Position numbers and translations under genes: made by a program | Notes under the pieces: model-generated | What the model saw: the letters and a program-made list of their open reading frames with translations, nothing else | Told to the model about the DNA's origin: nothing | Databases searched by the model: none | Part shown: one piece after another, positions 49,815-63,100 of the stretch | How positions within the stretch are numbered: position 1 is the stretch's first letter | How the letters are laid out: each line of letters begins with the position of its first letter | Source: Cardiocondyla obscurior | Lineage: Eukaryota; Arthropoda; Insecta; Hymenoptera; Formicidae | Assembly: GCF_019399895.1 (NCBI RefSeq) | Contig: NC_091872.1 | Coordinates: 5,402,395-5,466,394 of the forward strand | Direction of reading: 5' to 3' | Length of the DNA stretch: 64,000 nt

Positions 49815-51110
49815 GCAAAATTGTAAAAATGCAGCGGCATTGCGCGCAACGGTTCTATTAGGACTGCCTGACCATTTCTATTACATATACTTTATTATCA
49901 CGGCGTATCGCGTATAGAAAATCATAGCGGCGATCAAGTTAACAGACCTTTCGTTTAATTATAGACATTACAAAGCGCGCGCCGTTTACTGGCGCTTTTT
50001 CCGCGTTAAAGAAAACTGTTTTACGTCTATTAATTTTCAATAAACATATATGTATTTTACACGGCGCTTTAATTTAATACGTAAAGTACTTAGATTTAAT
50101 CGGTCAACAATGTAATGTATCCGCTACTTAAAATTTCGTGATATGAAAGTTAATATTCGGCATATAATATACAAAATAATATTCGGAGTCCATTTCTTTA
50201 AAAAGGGTAAAAGTATGTTGGAATAGGAATGTAAACAGAGCTCAGCAATAGGCCGGGACGGGGTAGAGCGCGGCGTACGTGGCTCGCGCGACCTTGTTAT
50301 CAATAGTCTCGCATTCTTTTGTCGGCGATCGAGCGATACGCAGCACCGGCAGCTCGAGCTCCATACACGTGGCCGAAATAGTACTTATTAAAATTCGATA
50401 ACTGGAGCTGTCGACTATCGCGAATTCGTTTCTGCTACCGATCTTTACGCAGGGAGTGATTCTAAACCGAACACGTGGTAGAAAATACTGTATATCCGGT
50501 TATCATGTAGCAAGTGTAATTGCTATTTAATTCTTAATATCGTATATTGAGAAGCAGATATGACGTTGGCGGCGACGACGGCGGCTGGCGTACGTGACTT
50601 CCCCCTCTCTCGGTCGCCGAGTACGGGGGTAGTAGTAGTAGGGCGCGTTCACCCTCAGTCCTCCGCGGCACATCCACGCGTGCACTTCGTATGTGAATTA
50701 ACGCACACCACGTAAAGCTCACGTACGCTAACCGCCGTCGCCGAAGCAAGTGCCATATCTGCCTTTCGGTGTACGTCTCTTTTCTCAGAGTATCGCATTT
50801 GTTTCATTTTATATTATAATATTAAAAGAGACATTTCCTCATGAGTAGATTTTGATATTCCAATTAACTTAATCTAACCGAAAACTTCGTTTCTGTTCTG
50901 TTTAGATAAAAATACGGAGCTAAAGTGCGTTCGTTGTCGATTACTGAGTATACGAACCGCAGCCGGTTCGTCGGCCGTTATTCTCGGGAGTGGCGATAAA
51001 GTTTTCGGGCGTTAGAATTTTGCTATACATTTTTCATGTGATATAAGTGATAGAAGCGCGATTGTAAATTCACCCGGTCGCGATTTCGCGAGTGTTTAGT
51101 GCGCGGAAAG

Positions 51111-51513
51111 ATGACTCGTCACGTCCCAGCTGAGTGGAGGAGCAGGCCTCGGATAGGCATCCTGCTTCAACGGAGCAACCTCTTGGGTAAGAATTATTTT
51201 CATTTATATAAAATTATGTTTTACGTTATTTATCAGGATCGTTTTGTCGTTTTGATATAAATTAAAATTAATATTTAAAAAATTAATAGAGAGAAACATT
51301 TTTAATTGTACTTGTTTTCTTTACAATTCTTTTATCAATTAATAATAAATAAATTTGTTATTAATTTTGTGATTGAAAACTGATCAGAGTCGAGTAACAA
51401 TAATTTTTTTTTTTTTGCACAATGAACAGTTTATTGAACGCTGCTTTATTGTAAATTTTTATTTTTGTGTTACAGATCACGTCGATATATCTCCGTTGCT
51501 GCGCATCAATTAA
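51111..51513 (+). CDS. split short ORF in a probable 5' leader (37 codons, two exons)
   Basis: ATG at 51111 opens 25 codons plus one base to a strong donor (CTTGG/GTAAGA, GT at 51187-51188). A T-rich acceptor (GTGTTACAG, AG at 51474-51475) begins a 38-base exon that restores the frame for 11 more codons and a TAA at 51511-51513. The TAA is followed at once by GTGAGTAAGT, which offers two overlapping donors. The layout looks like the 5' UTR exons of a plus-strand gene whose main coding exons lie further right. The short peptide, with a basic first half, resembles nothing I know. It may be an upstream ORF that limits translation, or a small functional peptide. The transcription start is probably within about 50.9-51.1 kb, which is inference. 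Confidence 0.4.
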
Positions 51514-54500
51514 GTGAGTAAGTACTATTTTTTTACAATTTTAACGTTATGGGGTATTTGCGTGACACGTAAAGAAGCAATAACGGTATAGGTAATAAAT
51601 ATAAAATACTATAAATTAGAAATCGTATAAAATAATATTTATAAGAAAATATTCGCGTAGCTCGTGTAGAAAATGCACTTAATAACTAAATTTAATACAT
51701 ATTTAAATGTGTTACATTACACTAAAAAAATGACAAAGCGCGACTTAATGAGGCTGCATAAAATTTTAGACATCGGGCAAATCACAGTATTATATTTTCA
51801 GTACAACCTTTAATAATATCGTATTGAAGCGATCGTGTTGGTAAAACGCAATTTTGGTTTTCCAACCGCGGATTTATTAAACACGGAGCGTACGTCGTAA
51901 CGAAGTTGAACGGCACGCATTCTACGTGAAATTCAATCTGTTTTATTAAGCTTTCTGTTGGAAACTGCTTCGTTGCATATTCAATCCTGTTATATATAGC
52001 CAGCTTCGTTCGTCCTGTACGCATCGTTGCGAGACTCGCGCAACGATATATTGTATCGGAATCTCCTCAGACTCGCAATTAGATGGTCGGGCGGGGAACA
52101 CTTTGAAGTATCTCCGTACTCTTGCGCGACAATGGGAATAACGGTTTGTTGTAGATCTCTCTTGTCTTCCTCCACCTCGCACTTTTTCTCGCGACTGGCG
52201 AGGTGCGATGTGTACCTGATACGCGTCACTTTCTATGCGAGCGATAAACACGCTTGGACGAGCTGTCGTAAGTGCACGATAACGCAAATCCGTACATGGT
52301 ATACCGCGAACGAGTACGGAGCACGCAGCCCGTGCCCGCCGCACTCTCGTATCCGTTGAATTCCAATTCCTGTTCGTATTCCAGCCACGTTCGTGCGCGT
52401 TCTCTCATCCGGGGAATATCCCGGTTGCACAGATTGTTTCCGAGGCGCACCTTACCCGCGCGATCGCCCCGTGCGTATAAAGCGGACGTGCCACGTTACG
52501 ATATACGAACGTCATTATTCCTGGAAAAGACGCCCGTCCCTTTTCGCGTCTTCGTTAAGGCAAGGAACTCGCGTATCCGCGCCGGAAGGTCGGTCGAACG
52601 GGAAGTTGCCGAAGAGAGACAAAGAGAGAGAAAGGACGACGTCGAACAAATCGTGCCTGTTTGTCTTCTCCCATCGCGCGTCGTCGTTCGTTTGGCGATT
52701 TCTTGCGGTTGGACATCCCATCGCGCGATTTGTTAATAATTTGCCGTGGACGAATGGCCGTTTTTTTACTTTACAATCGCGTGAAAAATTGCGAGACGCT
52801 CTATTTTCTCGCTCTTCTCTCTCTGTCTCTTTCTCTTTCTCGAAAAGATAATAACGCGCGTATGAATTACAGACGCGGATTTATAGCGTTTTGATAAATG
52901 AACCGTATTTCTTCTTATTCGTATCATTTGCGGACGTGCGAGGAGGATTTGCGCGGCATGACGCGAGACGCGCGATGCAAATGGATGGCTGCACACCGGA
53001 GATATCGCGGACAAATCTCTGAAATCGCAATCGAAGGCCATCGGCGGGCTCATAAATCGCGAATGCTCTTTCTCTCTTTCTTCTCGTCGAAGGCGAGTCC
53101 GTAAGTCCGATACTCTCGACATTTCGCTTCGGGGGTGGTGAATACGCACGTGTTTACGCGCGTACGAATTACAAGTCGCATGTAACGCGTATGTGCGGCA
53201 CACTAAAGCAAAGTTAATTATAGACCAAATTATAATTAATATTATCCGCAATTTATTATATTTATAATTAATTATTTTATAAATAAATTATATAATATTT
53301 TTTATTATTAATTTTCTTTTTACAAATACAATCGAGTTAATTAATCACATTTGTCGTTAGGAACCTCATAAAATTATGGTCCAGGAGTATACTTTTCTCT
53401 TAGCGCACGCACGCGGCAGATCCCGCGGATTATACGCGTGCATTTACGAGCCCCGCTACTCGCGCGCGCGAATCGCCCGGGGCAATGGAGATTCTATCGT
53501 CTCTCGCACACGCGGATCGCATGCGTCTCGGTGGCGAAGCTGCAAATTGAACATCTGCCGTCTCGTCCGCACGAACGCGCATATGTGTCGTAAAACCCTA
53601 ATTTTTATCGCTGCATTTGTAACGACCGCGAAACGCGGCCATTAAAATTGCCATTCGACTCCGCGCGTCTCTTTACAGTACCACCGATGAAAACCTATCG
53701 CGACGCGGTTATTATATTTTTAATGCCGAGGTTTAGGGCATTGTTTTTATCCGCTCGACCCTTCGTCGCCCAGTAAATCATATAATAAACTGTTTATGTC
53801 GCGTTTATCTAGTTTCAAAGATATCCCCGGGAAAAGATTTCTCTTCATTTTAACGCCGTGACAATTGTCGGCAACGTAATACTGTCATATTTCTGGAAAC
53901 GTATTTTACCTGAATTTATACGAATATCTTTTTCGAGGGAGAAAAACATTTCTTTCCGAGATTATTAATTGAAATATTTAGTACACTTGGCTAATAATTT
54001 TTACATTTTTATGCGTGAGAAATTTACACACACGTGAGATAAATTTTGCGCGGTAGATATTAATTGTAAGTTACGGCTGAATTAACACAAGGATTATATA
54101 CAGGAGAAATTCCGCTGTCTGCTAACGTTCGAATAAAGCTTATCGATTATCTCGAAACGGAGAACGCGGAACGTATTCCTCAATCGAAACCACGTTAAAG
54201 AGAAAAACATGCGTCTCCCTCCGAAAAGTATCTTTCCGCAACGAGAGTGACGGCCTGGAAAATATTTAAATAAAAATTATTTATTATCAAACTCATTTAT
54301 ATTTATATCTACGTAATAAAATTCAGTTGAGCATAACGCGCTAGTTAAAAAGTATTGACGATAAGTGTTGCTCGCGGGCCGAATAGCAGCGACGACGATA
54401 ACGGTCGTACACGTGAAGCCCACATGTGGTTACGAGGCCAGCTATCGCGATGCGATGTGATGCAGCTTGCTCGTATGTCGGCGCGATTTACGCCGCAAGT

Positions 54501-55256
54501 AATTGATACAACGCCGCCAATGTATCGGCGATTTGTAACACCACCGATACGCAAGAAATTCGCGCGAATTATAATTCTGGGGGGTGGGAGGGAAGGAGGA
54601 CGAGATTAGCGACGCGATGTCTTGCGAATTAATCGTCCCGCGGCGACTTATTTCACGCCAAGTGAACGACGGAGGCCCGTTACAGGGCCTTTACCCCCGA
54701 GAGACCTCAACGGCGCGAAAGCAGCCTCGTAATTACATATGCGGCCAAGATTTTACTGTTACTCGCAACGCGCAATGAACGCGCGCGAGATTAGGAGGCC
54801 GTGTGTTTCGGTTAAGCTACCTGTTGGCAGCCATTACTCGCTGGCCGGACGTTTATTATAATCACCAGCGACGGCGGCTTTCGGCCGCGCGTTTTCCGGA
54901 CATAAATCTGAAACCTTAAGCGAGATGAGTTATCGGTCGCGCTCGTAATATCTCTATTTACATCGGGAAATGCCTGCACGTGGTAGTGCGATAGGAGCTT
55001 TTTAGATTGGTGGGTGATGCCCCGGTCGACCACGCGATTAACGGACAATAAAACGGCGGAAGAACAGTTAATTATCAAGCAGAAGTCAATTAAACGGCCG
55101 GCCGTTAATTGCGCTAATAGCTCTCGCGCTCGCCGTATTTCATTTATATTGCCGCGCGCTGGTTCAGCAAAATCATTGTGCGAGTTACATTCTAGTTTCG
55201 TGAGAAACTTCATCCGGATTCTTTTCCACCGTCGTTTGCCCCGATACCTCCGGCCG

Positions 55257-55310
55257 ATAAAATAAAATAAAATAAAATAAAATAAAATAAAATAAAATAA
55301 AATAAAAAAT
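55257..55310. repeat. AAAAT pentanucleotide microsatellite, about 10 copies
   Basis: A near-perfect run of TAAAA units. On the minus strand it reads as a repeated Phe-Ile-Leu-Phe-Tyr peptide inside a long frame, which is an artefact of the repeat. Confidence 0.95.
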
Positions 55311-58300
55311 TTACGCGCGTTAATATAACTGTGACATCGGATATCTGCGATTGATCGGTTTTCCCAACCGCTTCGCGGTGTGCATCTATTTATGGAAGAC
55401 GTAGGAATAATGTTCGCTATCTGCCTCGGTTGAAGTAACAATAAATCTCTCTTATTACATCCCGATCTCTCACATCGCGAGCATCTGCTTACAGAAACTC
55501 GAAATAAGAGCAATGCAGCGGCGCCCATTCGAAATAATTGGGACGTCAAAAATTCAATTTGCTCGCATTTATATTTACATCTTCGGAAATTTATTAGTTA
55601 AATTTATCCCAACTTTCTGCAATTAATATTACCGCAACAACGTAAGAGCGATATATATACTTTGCGATCTTCAGAAAAATCGTGGATGTTCCAGTTAGCG
55701 GCAAGATGTATAATTTTCTATTTAATTACAAAATATTTTTATCGCGAAAGGAAATTATTTAAATTCTGTTTCTCTCTCATTTTTTACCAAGTGTCATTTT
55801 TTATTTCCATTTTTTTTAAATCATATAAATACAGATTAAAGCCGTGAGAGTTAATTTTTGATAGATAGAACTTTTTATTTCGGAACTTGCTTGTCGAAAG
55901 TTACATAACCTCCGGCTCGGCTAACGCTTTTGGTTGACCGAGGCCGTACGTCAAGTAACGAAAAAAAAAATTGTAGGATGATTCATCGATTATTTCGTTT
56001 GCACTGCCGTTCCCTTGTTCCCCTTGACGGAAGTCGTTAAACCGCGGCTAGATCGATGGATTCGTTGTTTGCGTTTCCCTGTGACATGCTCATTTTGTCG
56101 AGAAACAGTTAGCATCTCGTCCAAGATTGCGGGCAAGAAACCCTCCTAGCACCGCACGGCTCTGAAATGAGTTTTTCTTTCGAACGGCTATTTGCGTGTG
56201 TATCCTGCATCCACTACGATTTTGCTCGTCTTAGGGACTCTTAACGGCACAAGCAGTTGTCTCTGTCATTTGCTAGCCGCCTGTCGTGAAGGTCCATCAT
56301 CGCGTGAATAAAAAGCGCATATTTTTTGCATATTTTTCGTGGCGAAAAAAATCACTAATTGCAAATTATTTGCGAGCGAGTTTGATAGGAAATTAGTTCC
56401 ATAAAATAGATAACTGATACGCGAGATGGACTTTTCTCTATTTATTTTTTGGTAAAATAAGTTTTACGTAAACAATTGTTCCTCTCTTTCTCTCTTTCTC
56501 TAAAAAATACTTAAATTCTTTAAAAATCTAAAAAAATATTAATTTTTTTAAATTATAATAATTTACAATGTTCTATTTTAATGTGCACGAATATTTGCGC
56601 TTATGAATGTAAAGCTGGTTTGCACTTTGTAACTTATAGCTATTCTTTTTAAGCTATTTTTAAACATGACTTTTTTTTTTTTTAACATGACATTCTTTAC
56701 ACTTCTGTACATTTTACATATTTGCGGCTCGACATTTTTCATCTCGGCAAAAACCTGAACGTTTATTCGCGGGCAGGCTAACAAAAATAATGAAGTAACG
56801 GGTAAAGAAAAGAAGAAGAAGAAAAAAAACGTGATGTTTAATGCTCTCATTTTAAACGTGTACTATTTCAACTTGTGGCGCCACGCTGTATTTTTCTTTT
56901 CGGTATTTCCGGCATTTGCGAACTTACGAAGAACTCTCACGAACGTACCGAGCGTTTACTGCGTTTGCTTTTAGGTGTTTCGTGTATGAAATATTCCACG
57001 CTTTCGTGTTAGACGAAACCGATCTTAACATCTCCATATTTATGTCCACCGCGAGTAATTGTGCGATCGTTTATAGATTAATTGCAGGCACACGACGTCA
57101 AGTTGTTTTACAGATCGATTACAGTTCACTTTCGAGTAGCAGGAATAATTAACGTGTTTGTGCAAGATATCTAATCGAAAATTACACGCTGAAATTGCCG
57201 CGATTTACGAGGTGAAGGAAATGTTTCCGCTCAATTAAATGCAAATCAACCGACTGTGCGATGTTTCAATTCTTTTTTTTCTTTTTATTGCGCGCATTTA
57301 TTTGCCTTCTTATTCGTTTTTTTTCTGAAACTATGTGGCGCCAGTTCGCGTAGCACGCCAGAACGATGAACCAGTCGGAAAGATAAACGCGCCGACACTT
57401 TTGACGCGGTATAATTACCGTTACATTGCAGGGCCGATTATAATATCCCGAGCGAGCCACCTGACATTATTTAGCCGCTTGTATAATTTAATGACCGGTA
57501 ACAATCACCGGGAGGCGAGATACTCGGTTCATGTTAATTGCTTAATTATTTCGACTTCCTGCCGATACGAATCTCGCGACACGCACGAAGGTTCGAGCGT
57601 TTGCTGAGCCTCGAAATCCCGAGACATATTCGGCAACTGGTCGACGTTATCTTTGCACCGAGGAATGCAGATATTTATACAAAATACGACGGGCGAACGA
57701 TCCAAAAATTTTTTTTAATTATTTTTATACGATTTATAAAGTAATTTTTTAACTTTTTATTTACTTTTCTGAGCGTTATTTAAGTTTTACATACGCTTTG
57801 AAGGCTACTGTTTAATCAATGAAACACATGAGAATTGATTTTTTAACCGGTGCAGTATAAGCTGTATTTCGTAAAAATCCTTACTTTTAAACGTTGCGGA
57901 CTGAAAGTCAATTCGGAGACGAAAAGCCGACGTGCTCTTTTCGCGGCGCGGCGACAATTCCACGACGGCCGGCAGTTTGCGCTCTCGCGCGGAGGCACAA
58001 AACCTCGCATCCAATTTTCTAGGAACGCTTCACGCGCGCGAGTCCATATCGAAGCGCCGAGAGGCGCCCACCAATATTTTATCGCCGGCCGGCAAACATG
58101 TTCTTTCACACACGCCGGTTTCGAGAACCGGAACGACGTTATCGCACCGAATCGCTCGGCGACACGCTCCGACCTTCTTGCCGCACTTCTTCTCTCGGCC
58201 GTCCTCGAAGAGAAGATTCTTTCGCGAGAGGCCGACTTGGAGGGGCAAGGACACTTTAATCCTCCTACCGTCGAGGTTACCTTCTCAAACAGGAAGAGGC

Positions 58301-58319
58301 GGAGGAGGAGGGAAAGGAG

Positions 58320-58355
58320 ACGACGACGACGACGACGATGACGACGACGATGACG
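58320..58355. repeat. ACG trinucleotide microsatellite
   Basis: ACG units with two ATG interruptions. It reads as poly-Arg or poly-Asp in plus-strand frames and poly-Ser on the minus strand; none of these is supported as a gene. Confidence 0.9.
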
Positions 58356-60091
58356 TTACTTTGAAAAAGGCAAAACGCGAAGCAGGAGGACCGAGACGGG
58401 ATGCTTGATCATCCGGATATAATCGCGGCGGATGCGGCGAACGGGATGCGCGCTCGATGTGAGAAATATAATCCTGCGGAATGGTCGCGTCCACGAAATC
58501 ACCGTTTGCTCGTGTCGCGTACTCGCTACGCGCGTTACTCCTCCGTTGTATCGTGATTTCCGGTTAACTCCGACCTTTCCGTACCGACGCTTCATTTCGG
58601 TCGGAGGGAAGAAAGAGATTTGTAAGAATCGCGCTGAAGAGCCGCGAGCGGACGACATTAATCACCGATTTACACGCTGCCGGGAGGTCTGCCAGTATTT
58701 TTCGCCCGGCGAGAGAGTTTAACTTCGAATTTATCGCAACGAGCTCGGGAAAGTAAACATTATAATTCACGGGCAATAATCGAGCCAAAGGAAACGTCCT
58801 TTGCGCCGGCGAAATGGCGACGGGATCGCGGATTTCGGCATGAACGCTTAATAATTGGGAATCTCGCACCGTGCAGCTGTTGTCGGGGTGGAAATCACTT
58901 TTGGCTATCTCCCTGCCTTTGTTACATTCTTTTCCTGGCGGTGATTCTTAATGAAAAGGCAAAGTTATTGTAACACGGTACCTAATTTCGTTTAATTGTA
59001 TATTATTACTGAGGGAGACGTTGCTATCCGCGGAAATTTGCGAGCGGCGCCTGTGCGAGAACGGGACCGCCGCCAACGTAACCTCGGTGATTTTGTTCAC
59101 CTCGCGACTATCTGCATTCATTAATTGAAAAATCAATTCTGAGAAAGCGCCGTTCCACGCGGCGCGATTAATCGGCAACCGATGCAAATAGCGAGAACTG
59201 GCGCCCTGATTTCTTTTGCGCTATTACATTTTTTACAGGCGTACCTAATATTCGACGCACACGTATGCTTATAGTATATTTCGCGCCTTGCGACGGGCCG
59301 TCGACGTGAAAAATTGCGCTACAGTTTCATTCAACTTTTCTCATTTAACTTGAAACGCTCGCGTCTGAAGTGGTTCAGTCATTAGGATAACGATTAATGA
59401 CATTATAATCTTGCCCCGGGTTATTCTCCGGCGCGAAACAGTTTCAGTTGAACGCAAATTTAAGAAAATTAGATTTAATCGTTCCTGAAGCGGGGGCCAA
59501 ACTCATTTTCAGCGGAAACGCCATTACTTAAAACATATAATTGACTTATTTCTGCCCCTCTCTTTTTTTTTCGCAACATCAAGTGGCAGCGTAGTATTAA
59601 TTTACTTTAACAGTATTGTAGAACTATTTAATTAATAAAGTTACGCGAATAAACGGTGCTTTAAAGTAAAATATCTCGCCGAGAGGACAAATTAATTACA
59701 ATCTCGTCAAATAATGGCGTCAACGGAAAAAGGCAGTTAACGCGAGTGTCCAGTCGCGCGGGCATTGAAGAGAGCCGCGGCGAGATCCGAGAAAGTTTCC
59801 CACGGGAAAGCGAGGAGCCAAGGACCGGCGGATCGTCAGTTCGAGCTCTTAGAGATCTCCAGAGAGCTCGGCGATCCCTGCGGCCTGACGCGGCCCCGCT
59901 ATACAGCTGCTATGTAAATTTACTCGCCGGCATCGCGACGGCGGTTGCGTCTCGCAATTAGTACGGAATGCACTTGATAGTTCGAGTGAATCGGTTGGAT
60001 CGGATCTGCGATCGGCGGAGGTAGGGACGCGGTTTCTCGAACGCGTGATCCTGGCGAGCCGTAAAATCGCGAAAGAGAAGAGAGACGAATA

Positions 60092-60109
60092 AGAGAGAGA
60101 GAGAGAGAA
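60092..60109. repeat. GA dinucleotide microsatellite
   Basis: AGAGAGAGAGAGAGAGA followed by AAGGAAGAG in a CpG-rich block. Confidence 0.85.
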
Positions 60110-63100
60110 AGGAAGAGATTCGAGATGGCGTGTTTGTTCCTTGAAAGCCACCTACGCGAGGCGAGAGTCTCAATTTGGTCATCCCGCGCTCGGTTTAATA
60201 CCGTTAATCGTAGCTGCGCTATCAAGCGAGCTACAAATGCTAGCGCGGTCGCGAGGGTCATGTTCGTTCGCTAAAGAGTTAATTGGCACATCGATTCACG
60301 ACGATAATGACGGCGCTGTCGAGGATAGTCGTTAAAAAGAGAACCAATCGCAGGCACTTTGACTGTATTTCAGTCTACCTTGATAAGTCGGCACGCAACC
60401 AACCCGCTCGAATTTTTCGCGCGGTTGGAAACCGCGTATTTTCATTAAATTCTACTTAATCTTTTTGCGGATTCGCATGTGCTGAACTTGAATTATTTTT
60501 ATTTAAAACAAAAAGAAAAGAAATTATTCAGTATACGTAACATAATTTTCTTCGAGGTTTCGAACTGTTTAATATATAATTTGCAAAAACTGTTGATTTA
60601 ATAGGACGTTTCGATATTTCTTTTAAAATAATAACGAATTGAAGGTAGATAAAAATCTAAAAAAGGAATTTTTAATTATTTTTTATTTGTCCAGTTTTCT
60701 TAATATAAAAGTTGAATACATACACAGAGAAAATCGCTTTTGCACGGCGGCGCAACTTCAATTTATGTGAATCGCATAACTCGTTTCTACAATCTTGCTG
60801 TACCGTGTCTCTTTCTTTACCGCGGAATCTTTCATAGAGCAGTAATGCTATAAAGAAGATAAATTGCAAGTCTTTTTCAATTTAACATTGGGATTTTTCA
60901 GCGCTACACGCGCAATATCTTCTGCTTTAAGATAAAACGAAGAGGGATTATTCTTATAACATAGAAGCACACTTAGCGCAGGTGCTCTAAAATTGAGAGT
61001 CCGCATTTCTTCTTCATCTGCGTTTATCAATGGGATAATAAGTATATCTTTCTGAAAATCGGTAAATAAGATCGTATTTCCGTTTGTACGCGGTAGCGTG
61101 CAGTACCCAGCGATATTACGTGCGAATCAGCAGCGAATAAATCCGACCTCGAAGCGGAGTGACGTTCGAGAGATTTTTCTTTGAAAAACTAATTTGAAAC
61201 TTGTTGACGTTCATTACCGGAGTTTCTAGGACGTCTCGTGTAACTCGAATCCCACTCGCCAGCACATTAATCGTCCAGCCGTGCCGCGAAAGATTACCGA
61301 AGATGCCGCATCTTCGTTCAAAAAAATACGGAAGATCTATTTTTTACGCCACGCATCTCGTGCCCCGGATTCGTATTTCGTGCAGGGAAAAAACCGGTTC
61401 GTCCTACGCCGATAAGTCGGCGGGAGCCCGATCCGCCCGCGGTCCTTGGGACCTACTTATAGAGATATACCTGTCGCATGGACGTTTCAATTTGTAACTC
61501 GCGAATACCTGAGAGCGCGTGGATTACGTAATTTCGGGACCGCTCGGCATTAATCATCCCCTCGATTTCGTTCGGGTCGAAGGTTTCTCCGCGGTAGCTG
61601 CGCGATCTCGCCTTCCCCGTTCTCTTCTTGTCCCTACCTCGGGCGAAATTACAACCGTGCCCTTCATATACATTAATTTCGCGGCACCGAACGACGCCTC
61701 TTCTCGGTCGCTGCGGGGCATCCTGGAAAAAGACTTTGAAAACGCGTTTTCGTCGAACGTGGTCGCCGCTTTCGCTCATCGCGCACGTCCGAGATAACGC
61801 TCTTGATATATTGGGCATTTCGCGAAACACGCGGGGAAATTAATTCCCGCGCCACGCACACCGCTGTAATAATCTTTTTCCCTTATTATCTTTCTTCTAA
61901 GCACTCGCGCGTTCGTTGTACTCGTTACCGCGCTTGAAATTTGATTGAAACCGGTTTTAAAGAAGGTATTTCTAAATTGAGTATGTCCGTCTCGTGTGTA
62001 AGCGAAACAATGTGAAGCCGTTTTACTCGAAAGCGATTCTTCTGGAATCGAGAGAGAAAGGTTTAATTAAAAACTTGGATATCTTGGACCAAGTATTTCA
62101 TTCTACCGTCCCTTTCAGTAAGAGGTCTGCTGGTCTCTTCATAAATTACGGAGGGAATTGCGCGCTGGTCACCGGGGTTATTCGAAGCTCGATGCGCACT
62201 TTCGCATACTTTATTGCGACGAACGGCACGCGGTACAAGCAAACTGCAGCGAGACGAGCTTCTTCTTCCCGCGAGAATACACAAATCTCCGTTAACGACT
62301 TTATCGCAAGCTGTCTTCTCCGCGAAATAATGTGCGTTTTAAGAGAATTGCGGTGCTGCATTCGTAATGGCATTGGCTCGCGTTTAGTCGAACCCGCATT
62401 TTTACGGTACCGCGACGAAAAAAGATCAGACGTGCGCGGCCGACAGAACTCTACGACGAATCGCCCTGGCGAAGAAACGCCGTATAACGTTAACGAACGC
62501 GATTGTAAGCGCAGAAACGACCGTCGACGGCTTTGTTTTGCGCTAATTTGGCGAGCGAGTACATATTACGAGAGTCCGGTCGCGTATTACGCGGAGTTAT
62601 TTTCCGAGCGGTATTATCGGTATAATATCACCTTTGCTCTTTAAGATTTCTTGCAAATTAACAGATTTAATATACGATTCTCTTATAGAACTCTCAAATG
62701 AATATTATTATTATCGCTATTTTTTTTCAATATTAAATTTCTATAACGAACGCACATTGCTCACTGGCGCTCGTCTCTTCGAGTCGCAATTTCGTTCCGA
62801 CGGGAATGAAAATTGTATCACAGGGAGCAGCTGTTGAAAAGGGTACGCCGGTAGACGGTGCATTCTGCAATGGCAGAGGCGCGCGGTACCACTCAGGGAT
62901 CGAAGGTTAACTCGCCTTACGTCGGAGCATAGGCGGAATATAGATGCACGGTACCGTTCGCCGCTTCATTTCCTTGAGTTATGGTCAATTACGGATGCCT
63001 TATCTCGTCGGCGTGGGTCCGCGACTACCATCCGCGGTGGCGAAGCGGAGAAAGGGAGGGAAGCGAACGAGCGAGCGCCTTCTTCGTTTCCTCGCAGCCG

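Larger units (their letters stand above)
39326..50900. other. gene-less stretch
   Basis: No gene could be supported. Another pyrimidine-rich acceptor-like site on the minus strand near 39990 is followed by about 57 open codons to 39811, but no donor or partner fits. A T26 run lies at 40531-40556. CpG-rich blocks at about 41660-42340, 43300-44270, 44440-44900 and 46090-47450 are open on both strands. Confidence 0.45.

Noticed and set aside
54812..55549. A 245-codon minus-strand open frame
   Set aside because: It opens at TTG rather than ATG and runs through the AAAAT microsatellite, which creates a false hydrophobic repeat. There is no domain and no splice support.
57850..58408. Plus-strand frames ending in poly-Arg or poly-Asp
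   Set aside because: The charged tails come from the ACG microsatellite, and neighbouring frames on both strands are equally open.
61994..62644. A 216-codon plus-strand open frame
   Set aside because: It opens at GTG, shows no recognisable domain, and has many rare-looking Arg and Cys runs typical of CpG-rich non-coding DNA. The minus strand is partly open too.
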